A stretch of DNA of 47,328 bases from Thermoanaerobaculales bacterium (GTDB taxonomy: Bacteria; Acidobacteriota; Thermoanaerobaculia; Thermoanaerobaculales; Sulfomarinibacteraceae). Made by a program: the position numbers and the translations under genes. The notes beneath the pieces were generated by a model. It worked only from the letters and a program-made list of their open reading frames with translations. It was not told the origin of the DNA and did not search any database. The DNA is taken from NCBI GenBank assembly GCA_025456145.1, contig JALOLD010000053.1, forward strand, positions 1 through 47,328. Direction: 5' to 3'. Positions 44,388 to 47,328 of this stretch are shown piece after piece; positions within the stretch are counted from its first letter, which is position 1, and each line of letters opens with the position of its first letter.

Positions 44388-44930
44388 CGCAAGTTCGCGT
44401 TTCGTGACGATCCCGAAGCACCCCAGGTGCGCATCAATGAACGAATCCGGCTCTCGCCGGTCCGCCTCATCGGCGCCGACGGCGAGCAAGTTGGCGTCGT
44501 GTCGGTCGACGAGGCCCTCAAGATGGCCCGCGAGCAGGGTCTCGACCTCGTCGAGGTGGCCGCCAACTCCCGCCCCATCGTCTGCAAGATCATGGACTAC
44601 GGCCGCTTCCGCTTCGAGCAGGAGAAGAAGGCGCGCGAGGCCAAGAAGCAGCAGCACCAGGTCGACATCAAAGAGGTCAAGTACCGACCGAACATCAACA
44701 TCCACGACTTCGAGACCAAGACCGGCCGGGCCCGCAAGTTCCTCGAGCAGGGCAAGCACGTCAAGGTCACGATCATGTTCCGGATGCGCGAGATGCGCCG
44801 GCCGGAGAACGGGTTCGAGCTGCTCAAGCGGGTCGCCGAGGCCCTCGAGGACGTCGCTAAGCTCGAAAAGATGCCCGACCGGCTCGAGGGCAGAGACCTG
44901 ACGATGGTCATGCGGCCGCTCAAGCGCTAG
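44385..44930 (+). CDS. infC: Translation initiation factor IF-3 (AUC start)
   Basis: 181 residues if started at ATC 44385 (MRKFAFRDDPEAPQVRINERIRL), matching the E. coli length of 180; starting at GTG 44427 would give 167. IF-3 binds the 30S subunit and rejects non-AUG start codons. The N-domain has RINERIRLSPVRLIGADGEQVGVVS, and the C-domain has KMDYGRFRFEQEKKAREAKKQ-type sequence (here CKIMDYGRFRFEQEKK) and MFRMREMRRPENG. A rare start codon lets IF-3 repress its own synthesis, as known for AUU in E. coli and reported AUC in Myxococcus. rpmI and rplT, the usual downstream partners, are absent; an intrinsic terminator follows. Confidence 0.93.
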   Translation: MRKFAFRDDPEAPQVRINERIRLSPVRLIGADGEQVGVVSVDEALKMAREQGLDLVEVAANSRPIVCKIMDYGRFRFEQEKKAREAKKQQHQVDIKEVKYRPNINIHDFETKTGRARKFLEQGKHVKVTIMFRMREMRRPENGFELLKRVAEALEDVAKLEKMPDRLEGRDLTMVMRPLKR

Positions 44931-44952
44931 GGCACGACGAGGACGCTGTTGC

Positions 44953-44977
44953 AAACCCGCGCGCTGCGCGGGTTTTT
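44953..44977 (+). terminator. Intrinsic terminator after infC
   Basis: AAACCCGCGC-GCT-GCGCGGGTTT followed by TT: a 10-bp stem and a T-run 23 bases past the infC stop. It is a textbook rho-independent terminator. Confidence 0.92.
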
Positions 44978-44988
44978 CGTTAGGGCGG

Positions 44989-45186
44989 AGGGCTTGAGGA
45001 CTTGAGGGCTTGAGGGCTTGAGGGCTTGAGGGCTTGAGGACTTGAGGACTTGAGGACTTGAGGGCTTGAGGGCTTGAGGGCTTGAGGGCTTGCGGGGGCA
45101 GCTGCCCCTGCCGCTGATGCTGTCGCGGTCGCTGACGCTGACATCGGGCACGGACGCGGACGCGGACTCGGACGCGGACGCGGGAA
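44989..45186. repeat. Composite repeat, locus 4, with GGACGC tract
   Basis: About twelve octamers GAGGGCTT/GAGGACTT (44989-45092), the palindromic core GGGGGCAGCTGCCCCTG (45094-45110), GCTGMC-type hexamers to about 45140, then GCTGACATCGG and GGACGC units to 45184. It combines the octamer/core element of loci 1-3 with the TGACATCGG/GGACGC tract of 6121-6155. It fills the convergent gap between infC and cstA. Confidence 0.85.
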
Positions 45187-45211
45187 ACGCCGCTACCGCG
45201 GCGCCGGGGCG

Positions 45212-46921
45212 TCAGCCCGGGCCGGGGAGCTCGACGTCGAGCTCGGTCACCGGCGGGAGCCGCCGGTAGCGGCGCAGCGCGATGACCGCCTCGACGACCA
45301 GCCAGGCGGCGATCCCCGAGATGATGCCGCCGACCACGAGCAGGGTCGTGTTGCCCTCGACGGCGTAGGCGCGCAGCTTGTTGGTCATCGCGACGACCGT
45401 CGTGACCATCATGAAGAGCATCGGCACGAGGTAGGGCAGGGCGATCCGGCGGCGCTGGACGAGGTAGAGCGAGACGACGAGCAGGGCGAGCCCGGCGAGG
45501 AGCTGGTTGGTCGAGCCGAAGAGCTGCCACAGCGCGAGCCCCGCCGAGCGGCCCTCGATCTTGTAGAAGGCGAAGAACGAGATCGCGGCGACCGCGACGG
45601 TCGAGCTCACGTAGCGGTTGCCGAGGAAACCGAGCCGCAGCGTCGAACCGATCTCCTCGATGTTGTAGCGCAGCAGCCGGGTCGCCGAGTCGAGGGTGGT
45701 CAGGGCGAAGCTCACCACGACCACCGCGATCAGCGTGCGGGCGGTGGCCTCGGGGACGCCGAGGGTCGAGACGAAGCGGGTCGAGCCCTCGATGAAGGCG
45801 CTCATCGAGCTGCCGAGCCCCTGGATCGAGCCCCAGTCGTGGTAGTGGTGCTTCCAGGCGTCGACCGAGACGAAGCCCGCGGTGCAGGCGAGGACCGCGG
45901 CGAGGCCGAGCAGCGACTCGCCGATCATCGCGCCGTAACCGATCGGCCGGGCGTCGGTCTCGCGGTCGAGCTGCTTGGCGGTGGTCCCGGAGGAGACCAG
46001 CGAGTGGAAGCCCGAGGCCGCCCCGCAGGCGATGACGATGAAGACGAAGGGGTACATCGGCGGGGCGCCGACCGGGTGGGTGTCGAGCACCGGCGAGGCG
46101 AACTCGGGCCGCAGGACGAAGAAGCCGACATAGGTCAGGCCGAGCCCGAGGTAGAGCAGCAGCGAGTTGAGGAAGTCGCGCGGCTGGAGCAGCGACCACA
46201 CCGGCAGCACCGAGGCGAGCCAGGCATAGGCGAGCAGGACCCAGGTCCAGCCCCCGACCGACGCCCACTTGACCGGCATCAGCGGCGAGGCGATGACCGA
46301 GGCCAGGGTGATGACGAAGGCGACCGCGATGAGCGCCCACAGGTTCCACCCGCGGCGCCGGACCAGCCAGCCGATCGCCACCGCGAGGACGAGGATCACC
46401 GCCGACGGGACCACCGACTCCGGGTAGAAGGTGGTCTCGGGGGTCGGACCGGCCGAGAAGAGCAGCGCGACGACATAGGCGAAGACGCCCATCGCGAGGG
46501 CGATGGCGAAGAAGATGATCGCGTGCATCAGCGACTTCGCCCGCCGGCCCATCAGACCCTCGGCGATCGCCCCGATCGACATTCCACGGGAACGGACCGA
46601 GACGACGAGGGCGCCGAGGTCGTGGACGCAGCCGACCAGGATGGCGCCGACGACCACCCAGAGCATCGCCGGCAGCCAACCCCAGATCACCGCGATCGCC
46701 GGCCCGAGCATCGGCGACAGCCCGGTGATCGAAGCGTAGTGGTGGCCGAACAGCACGAACCGGTGGGTCGGCACGTAGTCGACCCCGTCCTCCATCGAGT
46801 GCGCCGGGGTCGGGTGATCGGCGCGCAACGCGAAGATCCTCTCGGCGATGAACCGCGAGTAGACCAGATACCCGACGCCGTAGAGGGCGAAGCAGACGAC
46901 GACGACCAGGACTGGCGGCAT
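45212..46921 (-). CDS. cstA: Carbon starvation protein A (CstA-family transporter)
   Basis: 569 residues with roughly 15-16 membrane segments. The CstA signature HFxxIxGxxPxxGPxxA appears as HHYASITGLSPMLGPAIAVIWGWLPAMLWVVVGAILVGCVHDLGALVVSVR. Other conserved stretches are ACGAASGFHSLVSSGTTAKQLDRETDARPIGYGAMIGESLLG and FALTTLDSATRLLRYNIEE. E. coli CstA/BtsT members import pyruvate or peptides. ATG 46921 with GGGGG upstream is chosen over longer frames, because the hydrophobic N-terminus MPPVLVVVVCFALYGVGYLVYSRFI begins there. A possible -10 TATCAT (46947-46952, minus strand) lies upstream. Confidence 0.92.
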   Translation of the reverse strand: MPPVLVVVVCFALYGVGYLVYSRFIAERIFALRADHPTPAHSMEDGVDYVPTHRFVLFGHHYASITGLSPMLGPAIAVIWGWLPAMLWVVVGAILVGCVHDLGALVVSVRSRGMSIGAIAEGLMGRRAKSLMHAIIFFAIALAMGVFAYVVALLFSAGPTPETTFYPESVVPSAVILVLAVAIGWLVRRRGWNLWALIAVAFVITLASVIASPLMPVKWASVGGWTWVLLAYAWLASVLPVWSLLQPRDFLNSLLLYLGLGLTYVGFFVLRPEFASPVLDTHPVGAPPMYPFVFIVIACGAASGFHSLVSSGTTAKQLDRETDARPIGYGAMIGESLLGLAAVLACTAGFVSVDAWKHHYHDWGSIQGLGSSMSAFIEGSTRFVSTLGVPEATARTLIAVVVVSFALTTLDSATRLLRYNIEEIGSTLRLGFLGNRYVSSTVAVAAISFFAFYKIEGRSAGLALWQLFGSTNQLLAGLALLVVSLYLVQRRRIALPYLVPMLFMMVTTVVAMTNKLRAYAVEGNTTLLVVGGIISGIAAWLVVEAVIALRRYRRLPPVTELDVELPGPG

Positions 46922-47301
46922 GGAACCCCCGGTGTGCTGTCGCCAGATGATAGCGCGGATGTTCCCCAATCCCATGTCCGCGTCCGCGTCCGAGTCCGCG
47001 TCCGGGGCCGTTCCCGCGACGCTCCCTTCCCTCTCCCTCTCCCTTGCAGCGTCCCCGTCCGTGCCCGTGCGAGCAACGTCCGGGTTTAACTTAGGGGGCC
47101 GGACCCGGAGCCGAATCCCGAGCCGAAGCCGAATCCGGCGGGCAACATTCGGCCCGCGATGGGAGGGGAGTCAGGAATGCAACAGCGTTCGCGGAGACCG
47201 ATGCCCGATTGCCGGGACCCTTCCGGGGATGTCCGATCGCCATCGCAACGGAGAAGGAGAGGGAGAGGGAGGGGTCCATCGACATCCCGGAGGGTGAGTC
47301 G
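46922..47301. other. Repeat-rich region upstream of cstA with no confident gene
   Basis: It contains GTCCGC hexamers (46976-47010), a CCCTCTCCCTCTCCC tract (about 47025-47044), GAGCCGAATCCC units (about 47105-47140) and a GAGAAGGAGAGGGAGAGGGA purine tract (47250-47269). The plus-strand purine tract and the earlier pyrimidine tract are roughly complementary. No RNA gene was recognised. Confidence 0.55.
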
Positions 47302-47328
47302 GTGGGCCTCCGGAAATCGTGGAACGAC
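47302..47328 (+). CDS. Possible start of a gene running off the window
   Basis: GTG at 47302 is preceded by GGAGGG at a spacing of about six bases and opens a frame MGLRKSWND to the window end. KSWND slightly resembles the SWDEYF start of deoxycytidylate deaminases, but nine residues cannot support a name. Only the ribosome binding site and start are visible. Confidence 0.3.

Noticed and set aside
44427..44930. infC starting at GTG 44427
   Set aside because: There is no ribosome binding site before it, and it removes 14 residues that bring IF-3 to the normal length; the AAAGGAGG-spaced ATC at 44385 is better.
44989..45092. CRISPR-like array
   Set aside because: Units are contiguous octamers without spacers and no cas genes are present.
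44352..46679. Protein with SSPQALKP repeats on the minus strand
   Set aside because: It is a frame through the octamer DNA repeat and antisense or out of frame to infC and cstA.

Overview
The window is strongly GC-rich bacterial chromosome with dense, mostly housekeeping gene content, no phage genes, no CRISPR array and no tRNA or rRNA that I can see. The IPTL-CTERM secreted protein, the gingipain-like C25 peptidase, the fused MFS/spermidine synthase-like protein and the response regulator with a long linker suggest an Acidobacteriota-like organism, or another delta-type Gram-negative. This is inference; no phylogenetic marker was searched.

Layout. 1-103: tail of a class I fructose-bisphosphate aldolase. 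237-3547: two divergent secreted proteins, one with DUF11 and IPTL-CTERM and one an LVIVD-repeat propeller. 3757-5598: acyl-CoA dehydrogenase behind a FadR-type operator. 5779-6207: repeats and a terminator. 6236-16302 (minus): the classic translation and RNA operon rimP-nusA-infB-DUF503-rbfA-nrnA-truB, then rpsO-pnp, with a promoter and a terminator-like hairpin in the rimP leader. 16469-20231: MidA-type methyltransferase, MFS transporter, FAD oxidoreductase. 20393-25280 (plus): trxA, 3-hydroxyacyl-CoA dehydrogenase, zinc-ribbon/TPR protein, proS. 25316-27042 (minus): exported protein and a LuxR-type regulator. 27140-32613 (plus): ffh-rpsP-khpA-rimM, an inverted-repeat insertion, trmD, dsbD. 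32622-35968 (minus): birA, response regulator, crotonase homologue, recO. 36044-37672: NhaC antiporter. 37760-40192: fused MFS/spermidine synthase. 40214-40857: tandem structured repeats. 40998-44222: C25 peptidase. 44385-44930: infC with an AUC start. 45212-46921: CstA.

The genes group into ribosome assembly, initiation and RNA turnover (rimP, nusA, infB, rbfA, truB, rpsO, pnp, infC, rimM, trmD, khpA, ffh, rpsP, proS); fatty acyl-CoA handling (acyl-CoA dehydrogenase, 3-hydroxyacyl-CoA dehydrogenase, crotonase homologue); redox (trxA, dsbD); and envelope or secreted proteins, two of which share a C-terminal tail of the form DGFExGxxSxWS.

The least ordinary material is intergenic. A roughly 240-280 nt element with three hairpins occurs three times. 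Its stems differ between copies by paired substitutions, and its stem-1 imperfections are all G.U on one strand, as expected of a structured RNA. A second element of about 270 bp has terminal inverted repeats and 8-bp flanking direct repeats and sits between rimM and trmD. A third, composite octamer-palindrome-hexamer repeat follows several genes and supplies the stop codons of proS and of the MFS gene.
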